Shown here: positions 18,151 to 25,943 of the stretch, piece by piece | Layout of the letters: each line of letters begins with the position of its first letter | Position numbering within the stretch: the first letter of the stretch is position 1 | Assembly: GCA_021784755.1 (NCBI GenBank) | Contig: JAJYHM010000005.1 | Location: forward strand, 1-41,642 | DNA from: Pseudomonadota bacterium | Lineage (GTDB): Bacteria; Pseudomonadota; Gammaproteobacteria; Acidiferrobacterales; Acidiferrobacteraceae | Length of the DNA: 41,642 bases | Direction: 5' to 3' | Notes under the pieces: model-generated | The model's database searches: none | Told to the model about the DNA's origin: nothing | The model's input: only the letters and a program-made list of their open reading frames with translations | Program-made: the position numbers and the translations under genes

Positions 18151-18552
18151 TCAAAGTGCGATCACTTTCACGATGCGTGCGAGGGCGGCAAAGTTGGGCG
18201 GGTTGCGGGTGTAAATCGGCAGGCTGTTGGCGGCCGCAGTGGAGGCAATCAGTAAATCCGCAAAGCGTGCACGGCTCGATTGTCCGGCCAGTCGGGTGGC
18301 TGCGAACATTTGACCATAAAGCCGGGCCGCTTCGCCGTCAAAGGGTAGTGCGTCCCATGTCGCCGCAGCCCATTGCAGTCGGTCCTGGCGCCGCGCCCGC
18401 TCTTGGTCGTCGCGTGTTGCATGGGACCCCGCAGCGAGTTCCGCGAGGGTAACGGCCGAGATAGCGGACTCATCAGGAAGCAAGGCGGCATCCAGAATGT
18501 CGTGGTCGATGACGACGGATGCGTCTAGCAGGCTGCGAGTTTTCTCAGCCAT
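18151..18552 (-). CDS. vapC: PIN-domain toxin (VapC family)
   Basis: PIN-fold ribonuclease of 133 residues, the toxin of a type II pair. The acidic pocket is visible as LLDASVVID near the N-terminus, TLAELAAG in the middle and RFADLLIASTA near the C-terminus. The fourth acidic position, usually in TRN..DF, reads TRNPPNF, so one acidic residue is replaced by Asn. The ATG at 18552 overlaps the antitoxin's stop by eight bases (ATGGCTGA), typical of coupled toxin-antitoxin genes; ATG 18567 is an alternative. It would cleave RNA when freed from the antitoxin. Confidence 0.85.
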   Translation of the reverse strand: MAEKTRSLLDASVVIDHDILDAALLPDESAISAVTLAELAAGSHATRDDQERARRQDRLQWAAATWDALPFDGEAARLYGQMFAATRLAGQSSRARFADLLIASTAAANSLPIYTRNPPNFAALARIVKVIAL

Positions 18553-18793
18553 CGACGGTTTGGTCAATTATAGCGTCCACATCGGCACGAAAACGGGCTG
18601 CATCGATCCGGGGCGCGCGCGTGGCGGCATCAGCGATGATGGCCCGCGGTACATAGCGTCGTGGCCTAATCGGCCGCAGCTCGGCAATCGGCTCGCCATT
18701 GCGAGTCACGACGAGGATTTGCCCCGCCTGTACCTCACGGAGTACCGCTGCAGACTGATTGCGAAGCTCCCGTTGGCTAATGGTCCTGTTCAT
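18545..18793 (-). CDS. Phd/YefM-family antitoxin
   Basis: Antitoxin of 82 residues. The N-terminal DNA-binding part has ISQRELRNQSAAVLREV and ILVVTRNGEPIAEL, the hallmark of the Phd/YefM fold; the C-terminal tail (DAARFRADVDAIID) would wrap the toxin. The start ATG 18793 is set by homology, because the ribosome site is weak. Such antitoxins repress their own promoter, which should lie at 18794-18850. A decayed relative lies at 20013-20214. Confidence 0.87.
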   Translation of the reverse strand: MNRTISQRELRNQSAAVLREVQAGQILVVTRNGEPIAELRPIRPRRYVPRAIIADAATRAPRIDAARFRADVDAIIDQTVDG

Positions 18794-18940
18794 GAGACCA
18801 ATTGTAGCGCCCTGTAGCAATCTGTGTCTCAATGGGCGCGAGACGCCTCCGTTGTGTCGATACCGGCGATCGCCCATTTTACGCAACGCACTGGCCTACC
18901 CCCGGGGGACCGATGACGACGGCTTGCAGGAGTCCTATGA

Positions 18941-19228
18941 TCGGCGGGATCGACTGAAGCCCAACGGAATCTCGCGGGTTGGCTTGCGAAGTGGGCCACG
19001 AAGTACCCGAAGCTCACGAATGGGGTCGAGGACGATATCGGCAAGACCTTGGCCTGCCACCGGCTGCCCCTGGCGTACCGCAAGCATCTCGAATCCACCA
19101 ACGGGCCGCAGTGGCTGAATGAGGCGGTCAAGCGCCGGGCCCGGGGCTGCGGGCATTTTGCCAAACACCGAATCGTGTCTCAGGCGTGTACGAGCTCTCT
19201 GCGTGGAGAGCCACGAGACGTGTCTTGA
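18941..19228 (+). pseudogene. IS256-family transposase remnant (C-terminal end)
   Basis: An open frame without a start codon reads LAKWATKYPKLTNGVEDDI, then TLACHRLPLAYRKHLESTNG, then LNEAVKRRARGCGHF and a stop at 19226-19228. This follows the C-terminal end of IS256/mutator transposases: a WxxKYPKLxxWxE helix, a FYRFP..H-(K/R)-(R/H)-xxxTN motif, then LN-xx(I/V)-(K/R)RR(T/A)R. The preceding DDE core is absent and no terminal repeats were recognised, so this is a relic. It marks past insertion next to the toxin-antitoxin pair. Confidence 0.75.
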
Positions 19229-19395
19229 GGGCAATCGCTAGCTCAACAGGGGGTCGTCTGGAAGAACAGCGCCGAGAACGGCTTCGGCAGGCGGCCTGAT
19301 GAGCCCCCTCCCACCAAAATGAGTTGGCGCTCTGGCACATCGAGATGCCATTTAGGGGGGGCGGCTACTTCCTTAACGGGACGAGCACAAGCTGT

Positions 19396-19425
19396 TTGGC
19401 GCTTGCGCGTGGCACGCACTAAGAT
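19396..19425 (+). promoter_or_regulatory. Candidate sigma-70 promoter of the acetyltransferase gene
   Basis: TTGGCG (19396-19401) and TAAGAT (19420-19425) are separated by 18 bases and match four of six consensus bases each. A start near 19432 would leave a leader of about 22 bases including the strong GGAGGGG ribosome site of the next gene. Confidence 0.4.
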
Positions 19426-19453
19426 GGGCGCTCATAACGGCCGGAGGGGAGTC

Positions 19454-19999
19454 ATGTCTGCGGTTCCAGAATGGGTTTTTTCCCGAGTCGATGAGGCCGC
19501 AGAGATCGCGGCGCTCGTCAATGATGCCTATCGCGCGACTGGTCAGATCAAGGGGTGGACGAGCGAGGGGCATTTATTGGGTGGGCAGCGCATTGACGCC
19601 GACATGTTGGCCGATATCCTTGTGCGCGATGGGAGTCGTGTCCTGCTCGCGCGCGTAGAAGGTCAGCTTGGCGCGTGTATCCATCTTGAGCGGGTGTCGT
19701 CCACTGTGGCGGCGTTCGGGCTTTTCGCGGTTCGCCCTGCCATTCAGGGGCAAGGAATCGGGCGTTCCCTCGTCACCTATGCCGAGTGTTGGGCAAAGGC
19801 CCATTGGGGTGTACAGCAAGCGGAGATCACGGTGATCGATCTTCGGCGCGATCTCGTGGCCTGGTACTTGCGCATGGGCTACCGCTTCACGGGCGAGCGC
19901 AAAGCCTTTCCGTATGGTGACGCGCGCTTCGGAATCCCAAAGCGTTCCGACCTCGCGTTGGCGGTGATGCGTAAGACCTTGGGATCCTCTGGATGCTAA
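19454..19999 (+). CDS. GNAT-family N-acetyltransferase
   Basis: Acetyltransferase of 181 residues. The acetyl-CoA pyrophosphate loop is in VRPAIQGQGIGRSL (motif A, Q-x-x-G-x-G type); the C-terminal AWYLRMGYRFTGERKAFPYGD is the usual motif B region (YxxxGF/Y). The N-terminal AALVNDAYRATGQIKGWTSEGHLLGGQR resembles GNATs that act on small amine substrates, but the substrate cannot be told. The start 19454 is fixed by GGAGGGG five to six bases upstream. It is a single-gene unit between two toxin-antitoxin regions. Confidence 0.88.
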   Translation: MSAVPEWVFSRVDEAAEIAALVNDAYRATGQIKGWTSEGHLLGGQRIDADMLADILVRDGSRVLLARVEGQLGACIHLERVSSTVAAFGLFAVRPAIQGQGIGRSLVTYAECWAKAHWGVQQAEITVIDLRRDLVAWYLRMGYRFTGERKAFPYGDARFGIPKRSDLALAVMRKTLGSSGC

Positions 20000-20012
20000 T
20001 AGAAGCCTTACG

Positions 20013-20214
20013 TCACCGTGTTGCGCCTTCCTGGGCGACCCGCGCTGGGCGTACGCCTGAGTGATACGTCTTTCGGCGTCGCGGCTGAATCGGTCGAAAC
20101 GCGGTAATTGGGTTGTCGCTGCGAGTTAGGCCAAGAATGCGCCCAGCCCACACTTCACGGAGTACTGCCGCAGACCGACTGCAAGGCCCCCCGATGGGTC
20201 GTTGTCCCCTTTAT
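20013..20214 (-). pseudogene. Decayed second Phd-family antitoxin
   Basis: Read on the minus strand, SAAVLREVWAGRILGLTR followed by PITAFRPIQPRR aligns position for position with SAAVLREVQAGQILVVTR and PIAELRPIRPRR of the intact antitoxin at 18545-18793. The start position is ATA instead of ATG, and one extra base in a G run near 20189-20194 shifts the frame before the conserved core. DNA similarity continues a little upstream. No toxin gene remains; the acetyltransferase end lies immediately beyond. Confidence 0.7.
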
Positions 20215-20250
20215 AAGCCCGACCATGGCAAGAGTAGCGCATCGCAGTAA

Positions 20251-20421
20251 TCGGCCCGATATTTGCGTGAAGCTCTCCGTGATCAGGGCCTGTGGTCCTT
20301 TCTATACCAGTATCGATATAACGCATATGCCCAGGGTAACACCTTGGACTACCTGACTCGAAAGGCCGATGACTACGCGATGACGATCCGGCAAATTGTG
20401 CGCAAGACCCAGGGCTCGTGA
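20251..20421 (+). pseudogene. Unrecognised gene fragment (C-terminal 56 codons)
   Basis: An open frame bounded by stops reads YLREALRDQGLWSFLYQYRY, then a stretch containing GNTLDYLTRKADDYAMTIRQ and ending RKTQGS. The composition looks like real protein (helical, aromatic-rich) but there is no ATG or ribosome site; TTG 20263 is the only candidate start. It may be the tail of a lost accessory gene. The family was not identified. Bases 20422-20595 hold nothing recognisable. Confidence 0.35.
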
Positions 20422-20595
20422 CGACGGTTGCAAATCGCTCCGTATGGTTGTCGTACGTTCCCGTCACGCGGATCGCACCGATTGGCCAGCTGGATGGGTG
20501 GGTGGCCAAGAGAGGGTCCGCTGCCCGGTCCCGTGGCCGGCGCTTCCGCGATTAGCCATCCGCCTCGCGCGCGCCTATTGTGCGGGTAAATGTGG

Positions 20596-21294
20596 CTAGG
20601 GGCTGGTCTTGGGGGTCGGTGCGAAGCCGCGGGCGCGCGCCAAGGTCCGGATGAGGATGTCGCCGGCGTCCTCGGCGCGGGCGGCGAAGCTTATGACCCC
20701 GTTTCTGTGGCCGCCCATGACCACAAGGCCTGCCGCGCGACAGTCAGGTAGGGCGAGGAGAGCCTGGACCTCGCGGGCGATTTCGGGGGTCCCATAGGGT
20801 GCATCGCGCGCCGTCGATGGGAGTCCGAGAGCGTCGGCGCAGGACCAGATTTCGGGCGAGTGGCCATGGAAGACATAACGGACGTCGACGAGAGAGGCAT
20901 AGAAAATCGCGTGCGTCAGGGACTCGGAGGAGGGTGGCGAGGGGCCCTCGGCGTCGATGCGATTGGCGGCGAGATCCCAGCCCGTAACCAGGCTGTAATC
21001 CTTGGCGGTGAGCACGGCCTTGTGGCCGGTTTGGGTGGCCGTGATCAGGAAGCGTTCTTGGCCCTTTTGCCCGGCATCGAAGCGTTCGCTGACATTCCCG
21101 AAGCCTATGAGGCCGCTGTCCGTAGCCTCCTGCCCTATGAGCCCCAGATCGAAGAGGATTTGGCGCCACCCCTGTAAGGTGGCGAGGCGCGCGGCGGCGA
21201 GCGGTGCGTCTCGCGTGTAGCGAAGATGGAACTTCGTGACCCCTTCCCGTTCGGTGCCGGCTGTATCCGAGCCGTCTGCTCCTAGAACTCCCAT
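20596..21294 (-). CDS. Class II aldolase/adducin-domain protein
   Basis: Soluble protein of 232 residues with the class II aldolase fold: GLIGFGNVSERF near the substrate loop, FHGHSPEIW carrying the two zinc histidines of the HxH type, and VVMGGHRNGVISFA with the later zinc histidine. Family members split or isomerise phosphorylated sugars, and some act in methionine salvage; the substrate is not evident. The only in-frame Met start (21294) lies inside the 3' end of the upstream barrel gene, overlapping it by 13 bases, so translation is probably coupled. Alternative non-ATG starts were not seen. Confidence 0.75.
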   Translation of the reverse strand: MGVLGADGSDTAGTEREGVTKFHLRYTRDAPLAAARLATLQGWRQILFDLGLIGQEATDSGLIGFGNVSERFDAGQKGQERFLITATQTGHKAVLTAKDYSLVTGWDLAANRIDAEGPSPPSSESLTHAIFYASLVDVRYVFHGHSPEIWSCADALGLPSTARDAPYGTPEIAREVQALLALPDCRAAGLVVMGGHRNGVISFAARAEDAGDILIRTLARARGFAPTPKTSP

Positions 21295-22088
21295 CCCGCG
21301 CCCAAGCCCCAGTAATTACGGTACCCGCCTAGGGCGCCCGACAGGCGCTGCCCGATCTCCGCGTCGACCTCGACGTGTCGCGTTACGAGATATTGTATGC
21401 CGCCGTCCGAGTCCCAGCCGCTGCCTGCCCCTGCGGCCGTATGGGTTTGCCCATAGACCTCGCCGTAGAGCTGCCAGCGCGGATCGATGAGCCAAGTGGC
21501 CGTGAAATCCGGGTTCACGCTCGTGTAGCGGCGCCCTTGTTGATCGTAAAGGCTCGTCACGCCGAGCATGAGCCCGAGAGCGACGGTATTTGTGAGGTTG
21601 TAGCCCACGATTCCGTTGATGGCCGACCCCCAGCCATCGGCGGTCCCGTTCGCGTTGTATGTTCCGGGGGCCGTGAACAGGACCTCGCCGGTATAGATCC
21701 AGCGGCGGGTGTAACCCCACTCGTGTTTAATTCCCATGACTGCAGCGCTGTAATCCGTCTCTGCGCCGTGTTCATTTGCGGCGTAGATTGCATTCGGGGG
21801 AAGGAGTACGAATTCGTTGCGTTGCGGCAGACCGAATCGGATCTCTGTCTGTGGGAGCGTTTGTCGAGTACCGGCGTTTGTGTTGAGGTGGGCGTAGCCC
21901 AGCTCCACGATCGCCCGCCCCGGTGCCGCTACGCACGCGCTGTCGCCCACGGTTGGCCGATCGAGTTCGGCGAGCAGGCCTGAGGCTCCCCCGCACGGGT
22001 TGGGGACTACAGACGTGATCGAGGCGTGTGCCGCTACTGCCGCGAGCGTAAGCCAGGGGATTACGGTGAGGGTGGGTATCAGGCGCAT
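21282..22088 (-). CDS. Outer-membrane beta-barrel protein (putative transporter)
   Basis: Exported protein of 268 residues with a signal peptide (hydrophobic core, cleavage near AAHAS). It shows alternating amphipathic strands and ends in Trp-Glu-Phe, the usual C-terminal aromatic of outer-membrane barrels. The pattern (GRAIVELGYAHLN, QTEIRFGL, GIKHEWGYTR, GYNLTNTVALGLMLGVTS, final GLGAGWEF) resembles the group annotated as MetA-pathway-of-phenol-degradation outer-membrane proteins. The role is unknown; co-translation with the aldolase-like gene hints at uptake or export of a small organic compound. Confidence 0.7.
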   Translation of the reverse strand: MRLIPTLTVIPWLTLAAVAAHASITSVVPNPCGGASGLLAELDRPTVGDSACVAAPGRAIVELGYAHLNTNAGTRQTLPQTEIRFGLPQRNEFVLLPPNAIYAANEHGAETDYSAAVMGIKHEWGYTRRWIYTGEVLFTAPGTYNANGTADGWGSAINGIVGYNLTNTVALGLMLGVTSLYDQQGRRYTSVNPDFTATWLIDPRWQLYGEVYGQTHTAAGAGSGWDSDGGIQYLVTRHVEVDAEIGQRLSGALGGYRNYWGLGAGWEF

Positions 22089-22338
22089 GTCGTCAGTCTT
22101 GTCTCCGGTCGCATTTTGTGTGAGGCTCGACGCTTAGAGATGATAGAGGATGGCCGCACACTTTTCACCTGCGGACTATAGATAGCCCGCGCCCGTCGAT
22201 TTTTGGGTTTGATGTTCAAAGGCCCGTTTCGTTCGGCGGTCAACGGAAAGGCATCGCGTACGCCATCCGGGCGAGAATCGAAATGCGTTGCGTGACGGAT
22301 GCCGAAGCCGCGGGCTCTACTTACGGAGAGTGCAGCGA

Positions 22339-22740
22339 GTGCATGATGATCTCGTTCAAGTGTTGTCGCCTTATGGGTGTGAGGAGACGGTCGAGCGCCT
22401 CATAGCGGCGGTCGTCACGGCGCGCATGGGGCTCGTGGCCCACATCAACGGCCAGGCGAACGCCGCCAAGAAGGGGCTTGTGGTCGACTGCGACCAGATA
22501 CTGGAGATTTTCCGGCCGGATTTTGCGGTACGCGTGTGGTCGGCGCGCAAGGCGGCGGGTCTCGACATCCCCTTACGTCTTCACATTTATGTTGTAGATA
22601 GCCGCACGATCACTGCCTATCGCCGTCCCTCGCAGGTCTTCGCCCGGTACGACCACCCGGATCTTGTCACCCTCGGAGCCGAGCTTGACCGTATTTTTGC
22701 CGGTATCGTCGAGAACGCGCTCGCTGTCCAAGTTTCCTAA
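22339..22740 (+). CDS. DUF302-domain protein
   Basis: Protein of 133 residues covering the DUF302 (TT1751-like) fold: SPYGCEETVERLIAAV at the start, GLVAHINGQANAAKKGL, then DIPLRLHIYV and YRRPSQVFARYD and a C-terminal helix. The fold is common in sulfur oxidisers but its biochemical role is not established. The GTG at 22339 was chosen for GGAG at 22325-22328; TTG 22288 is an in-frame alternative without a good ribosome site. No signal peptide is seen with this start. Confidence 0.7.
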   Translation: MHDDLVQVLSPYGCEETVERLIAAVVTARMGLVAHINGQANAAKKGLVVDCDQILEIFRPDFAVRVWSARKAAGLDIPLRLHIYVVDSRTITAYRRPSQVFARYDHPDLVTLGAELDRIFAGIVENALAVQVS

Positions 22741-22864
22741 TCCAACTCTTGTGCCTACCTGTCGGGGGCCCGCTTGCCAGGGATTTTGACGCGGATGTCT
22801 AAAGGTGCATGGAGGCGCCCGTGCTCGTGCGGCACAATGGTGTCTGGCCTTCGAGGTGTCGTCG

Positions 22865-24082
22865 ATGATCTTTCCTTTGTTCCTAGCACTTTACGGCTTG
22901 GCCCACGTCTTCATCTGGCACGTCCTGGTGGTTGGCTTCGCGCTTTCGCCACCCTTGTCCGCCGTTCTCGGTGGAGTGCTTCTCGGTCTTGGACTTACCC
23001 CGTTTTTCGCGCGTCGCATGGACCGGCGGCAGTTCAAGCATATCGGACGAGTCTTGTCGTGGATCGGCTACACCTGGGCTGGTCTCGTACTGCTGTTCAC
23101 CATGGCACGGCTTGCGACTGACCTCATGCTTGGAGGCTGGTTTGTTCTTATGGGCGCGCCTTCCCATGCTGCAGCTCGCGTCGCGTCGTTGATATCGAGC
23201 CTGAGCTTGACCGGCCTATTGGCGATCTACGCGTTTTTCGAGAGATCGCGCATTCAGGTAGAGACGGTTAACGTCCCGACCACAAAGGACATCGGCCCCT
23301 CCACAGTCCTTTGCATAGCCCAGATATCGGATGTTCATATCGGCACGATGAATGGGCGTCGTCGCATCCAGACGCTCCTAAAGAGGCTTCAAGAGCATGA
23401 ACCGGATGTCGTGGTGTCGACCGGTGACTTGATCGACTCGCACGCGGGACTCGCGGTACCCGTCACCGAGGCCTTGGCGGCCTTTAAGCCGCGCTTTGGT
23501 AAGTTTGCCGTGATAGGTAATCACGAGTGTTACGCGGGTCTTGAGTCAGCGCTGCCCTTCATGGAACGCTGCGGCTTCGTCGTGCTGCGCAACACTGCAG
23601 CCGTCGTCCCTGGGCTGCGGTTCGTGGGCGTCGACGATCCGGCGGCGAGTAAGCCAGAGGAGGCGGCGCGCTGCGAGGCGCGGATCCTGCGCGGAGTCTC
23701 GGACGATACCTTTACGGTTCTGCTCAAGCACCGTCCCGATGTGTTGCCCGGTTCCGAGGCTCGCTTCGATCTGCAGCTTTCGGGACATACCCACAAGGGA
23801 CAGATCTTCCCCCTTGGTTTCCTTACCCGCTTGTACTATCCGGCGCATGCCGGGCTGTTTCGCTTGGCGCACGCCTCCTATCTCTACGTGAGTCGTGGCA
23901 CTGGCGCCTGGGGGCCGCCGTTCCGCTTACTTGCGCCACCCGAGATCACGCTCTTTAGGGTGGGACCAGGCCTCCCCGATCCAGGGGGGCAGACCCTCTC
24001 CACTTTGCCTTCCGCCGAGGTGATCGAAGGGCGGGCATCGTCGGCGTCGACTGTGACTGCGTTTAGCGACAGGCCTTCCTAG
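22865..24082 (+). CDS. Membrane-anchored metallophosphoesterase
   Basis: Protein of 405 residues. Four membrane helices occupy about 1-145, then a calcineurin-like phosphoesterase domain: QISDVHIG (D-x-H), STGDLID (GD), VIGNHECY (GNHE/D), VLLKHRPD and LSGHTHKGQ (GH-x-H). All five metal-binding blocks are intact. The architecture matches YkuE/YaeI-type proteins, which act at the membrane on phospholipid-like or cell-wall substrates. The start 22865 has GAGGTG upstream. The last ~50 residues are a low-complexity tail. The 3' end overlaps the convergent kinase gene by four bases. Confidence 0.88.
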   Translation: MIFPLFLALYGLAHVFIWHVLVVGFALSPPLSAVLGGVLLGLGLTPFFARRMDRRQFKHIGRVLSWIGYTWAGLVLLFTMARLATDLMLGGWFVLMGAPSHAAARVASLISSLSLTGLLAIYAFFERSRIQVETVNVPTTKDIGPSTVLCIAQISDVHIGTMNGRRRIQTLLKRLQEHEPDVVVSTGDLIDSHAGLAVPVTEALAAFKPRFGKFAVIGNHECYAGLESALPFMERCGFVVLRNTAAVVPGLRFVGVDDPAASKPEEAARCEARILRGVSDDTFTVLLKHRPDVLPGSEARFDLQLSGHTHKGQIFPLGFLTRLYYPAHAGLFRLAHASYLYVSRGTGAWGPPFRLLAPPEITLFRVGPGLPDPGGQTLSTLPSAEVIEGRASSASTVTAFSDRPS

Positions 24083-25293
24083 GTCGCATGCCGCGCGGCC
24101 TTGGGTTGCTCGAGGACCGTAGTGTCCTGGGCAGGCTGCGGTTTGATCGGCACGCGTATCCAGAATGTTGCGCCCCCACTCCGGTTGTTGTGGGCCCCGA
24201 TATCGCCTTGGTGGAGCGCTATCAGTTCCTTGCAGATAGCAAGGCCCAAGCCCGTGCTTTGCTCGTTTCCTGTGGGCTTGTTGCTGAGCGATTGATAAGG
24301 TTGGAAGAGGTGGGTCTGATCCTGGGGTGACAGTCCAGGCCCTTCGTCGGCGACCTCGCACACGATCTGCTCGTTATCGGCTGATGTGGAGACCACAACG
24401 TGCGTTTTGGGCGGGCTAAACTTTATGGCGTTCCCGATCAGGTTGTCCAGTACCTGCAGGAGCCGTAGTTCGTCGGCGAGGATATGTGGGATACCGGGGG
24501 AGAACTTGAGGTCGAGTTCTATGCCTTTGCCGTGCGCGTAGCCTAAGTTGTGGGCCACCGCTTGTCGGACGATGGCACCGAAGTCGGTGGATTGTTTTTG
24601 GAGGTGGACGCGGCCGGCGCGAATGGCGCCCATGTCGAGCAGTTCACCTATGATCTGCTGCATGTATTTGCCGGTATCGATAAGAAGATCGAGGGCCGAT
24701 TGATCGTCCGCCGACATCGGTTGCCCCGTTGTGGCCGTTAGCCGAATCTGGCTTGCCACATCGAGCATGAGCATGATGGGTTTTTTGAGATCGTGGCTAG
24801 CGGTCCGGAGGAAGTGGTCGTTTACGTCCTTTAGGGCCTTCAAGGTGATCTGTGTGCGCACGCGGGCGCGCACCGTACTGGCATCAAAGGGTTTCACGAC
24901 ATAGTCATTGGCGCCGTCCCGTAAGGCTGTAACAATGTTCACGGTATCGGACGACCCGGAGATGATAATGATCGGCAGATTCAGGGGCGAGCGCTCGGCG
25001 CGGATGCTATTGAGCAGGCCTAGGCCGTCGACGGGCCCAGGCAGACGCAGATCAAGCAGTATGAGGTCAAAATCCGCGTGCGCGAGCTTTTCCATCGCTT
25101 CGGCGGCGTCGCAGGCAAGCTGAACCGCATAGCCGTCGCGTTTTAAGCCGATCGCAAGCCCGGCGCGCAGGCCGTCATCGTCGTCCACCACCAGTATCCT
25201 GCGTCGCGGCGCATCGTCGTGTGTGATGCCGCCGTCGACGACATCGCTCATCGTCTGTGGTCCCGCATGATTGTCCCCTTTGTTGTCAAGCAT
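24079..25293 (-). CDS. Receiver-histidine kinase hybrid (REC-HisKA-HATPase)
   Basis: Soluble protein of 404 residues. An N-terminal receiver (about 32-150) has the acidic pocket in VVDDDD, phospho-acceptor Asp81 in LLDLRLPG and Lys in VKPFD. It is followed by HisKA with His167 in TASHDLKKP and an ATPase domain (NLIGNAIKFS, DEGPGL, STGLGLAI). The order receiver-then-kinase is typical of proteins that take phosphate from another kinase and then modulate a further partner. There is no membrane or PAS segment. Start 25293 gives the longest form; ATG 25251 is equally possible, since neither has a strong ribosome site. Confidence 0.87.
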   Translation of the reverse strand: MLDNKGDNHAGPQTMSDVVDGGITHDDAPRRRILVVDDDDGLRAGLAIGLKRDGYAVQLACDAAEAMEKLAHADFDLILLDLRLPGPVDGLGLLNSIRAERSPLNLPIIIISGSSDTVNIVTALRDGANDYVVKPFDASTVRARVRTQITLKALKDVNDHFLRTASHDLKKPIMLMLDVASQIRLTATTGQPMSADDQSALDLLIDTGKYMQQIIGELLDMGAIRAGRVHLQKQSTDFGAIVRQAVAHNLGYAHGKGIELDLKFSPGIPHILADELRLLQVLDNLIGNAIKFSPPKTHVVVSTSADNEQIVCEVADEGPGLSPQDQTHLFQPYQSLSNKPTGNEQSTGLGLAICKELIALHQGDIGAHNNRSGGATFWIRVPIKPQPAQDTTVLEQPKAARHAT

Positions 25294-25601
25294 AGTCGAG
25301 ACCGGTCTTCTCGCAAGGTGTGCCGCGCCGCGCTTGGGATGTCCGACGAACGGCGTGCGCCACGACAGACGAGAAAGGGCTAGGAGACCGGCTCGATTGG
25401 GTGGCGCCGTTTCCCAAAGCCGCCTTCGACGAGGTTGGCACGCAATAGCGGGCGGCGTGCCGGGCGCGGGCGGCCGCTCAAAAAGGCGGCCTATAACCCC
25501 TACCCCACGCAGGCCTCCGAGGCCCCTGCACCGTTGCGGTGGCGTTAAGCCGGGGCCTCTTGGGGGCGTCTAACCGCTGGAATCTTTGCGGAAAAATATC
25601 A

Positions 25602-25617
25602 TGGCACGCGGCTTGCT
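25602..25617 (+). promoter_or_regulatory. Sigma-54 (-24/-12) promoter of the kdp operon
   Basis: TGGCACG (25602-25608), four bases, then TTGCT (25613-25617): an exact match to the sigma-54 consensus TGGCACG-N4-TTGC(A/T), with GG and GC 12 bases apart. Transcription would begin near 25628. The reading direction is toward kdp and no other plus-strand gene intervenes. An inverted repeat GAGGCCCC (25519-25526)/GGGGCCTC (25552-25559) lies upstream and could be an activator site. A sigma-54-type regulator is encoded at the end of the same cluster. Confidence 0.75.
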
Positions 25618-25627
25618 AGGATGGGGA

Positions 25628-25943
25628 TGCGGGTTGTGCCGTTCACGCCGAAGGGAGCGTAGGCACGGAACATACGATGATGTGTCCCGGCGTGGTTCAG
25701 GGCGGGCCCTTGCAGGGGCCGACCGATATCGAGGGGTCATGAGCGGGATGAAGACAGGGCGTGGCCACGCCTCGAGGTCGAACAGCGCCGGGATAAAGGG
25801 GTCTGGGGCCGCGAATGTCTTCATGGTAAGTTTTTTCGAAAGCCGCCCCCAACGGTCGCTTCTTCCGGGGATGCAGGCCGTCGCGACCGACGGCATATCG
25901 GATCCTGCTGGGTGCGGGCATAGGGAACGAGAGGAGTGCCACG
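25628..25943 (+). promoter_or_regulatory. Long structured leader of the kdp operon
   Basis: About 316 bases lie between the predicted transcription start and the first gene. ATGAAGAC (25748-25755) and GTCTTCAT (25817-25824) are perfectly complementary and enclose a 14-base palindrome (25758-25771, GGCGTGG/CCACGCC). Six T residues follow at 25831-25836, an arrangement like an attenuator. A further hairpin GCCGTCG-CGAC-CGACGGC (25877-25894) sits before the ribosome site. No known riboswitch was recognised. No convincing gene was found in 25294-25943; open frames there lack ribosome sites and family features. Confidence 0.45.

Noticed and set aside
19411-19426. TGGCACG before the acetyltransferase gene as a sigma-54 promoter
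   Set aside because: The -12 element TTGC is missing at the required distance; a sigma-70 type reading of the same region is better.
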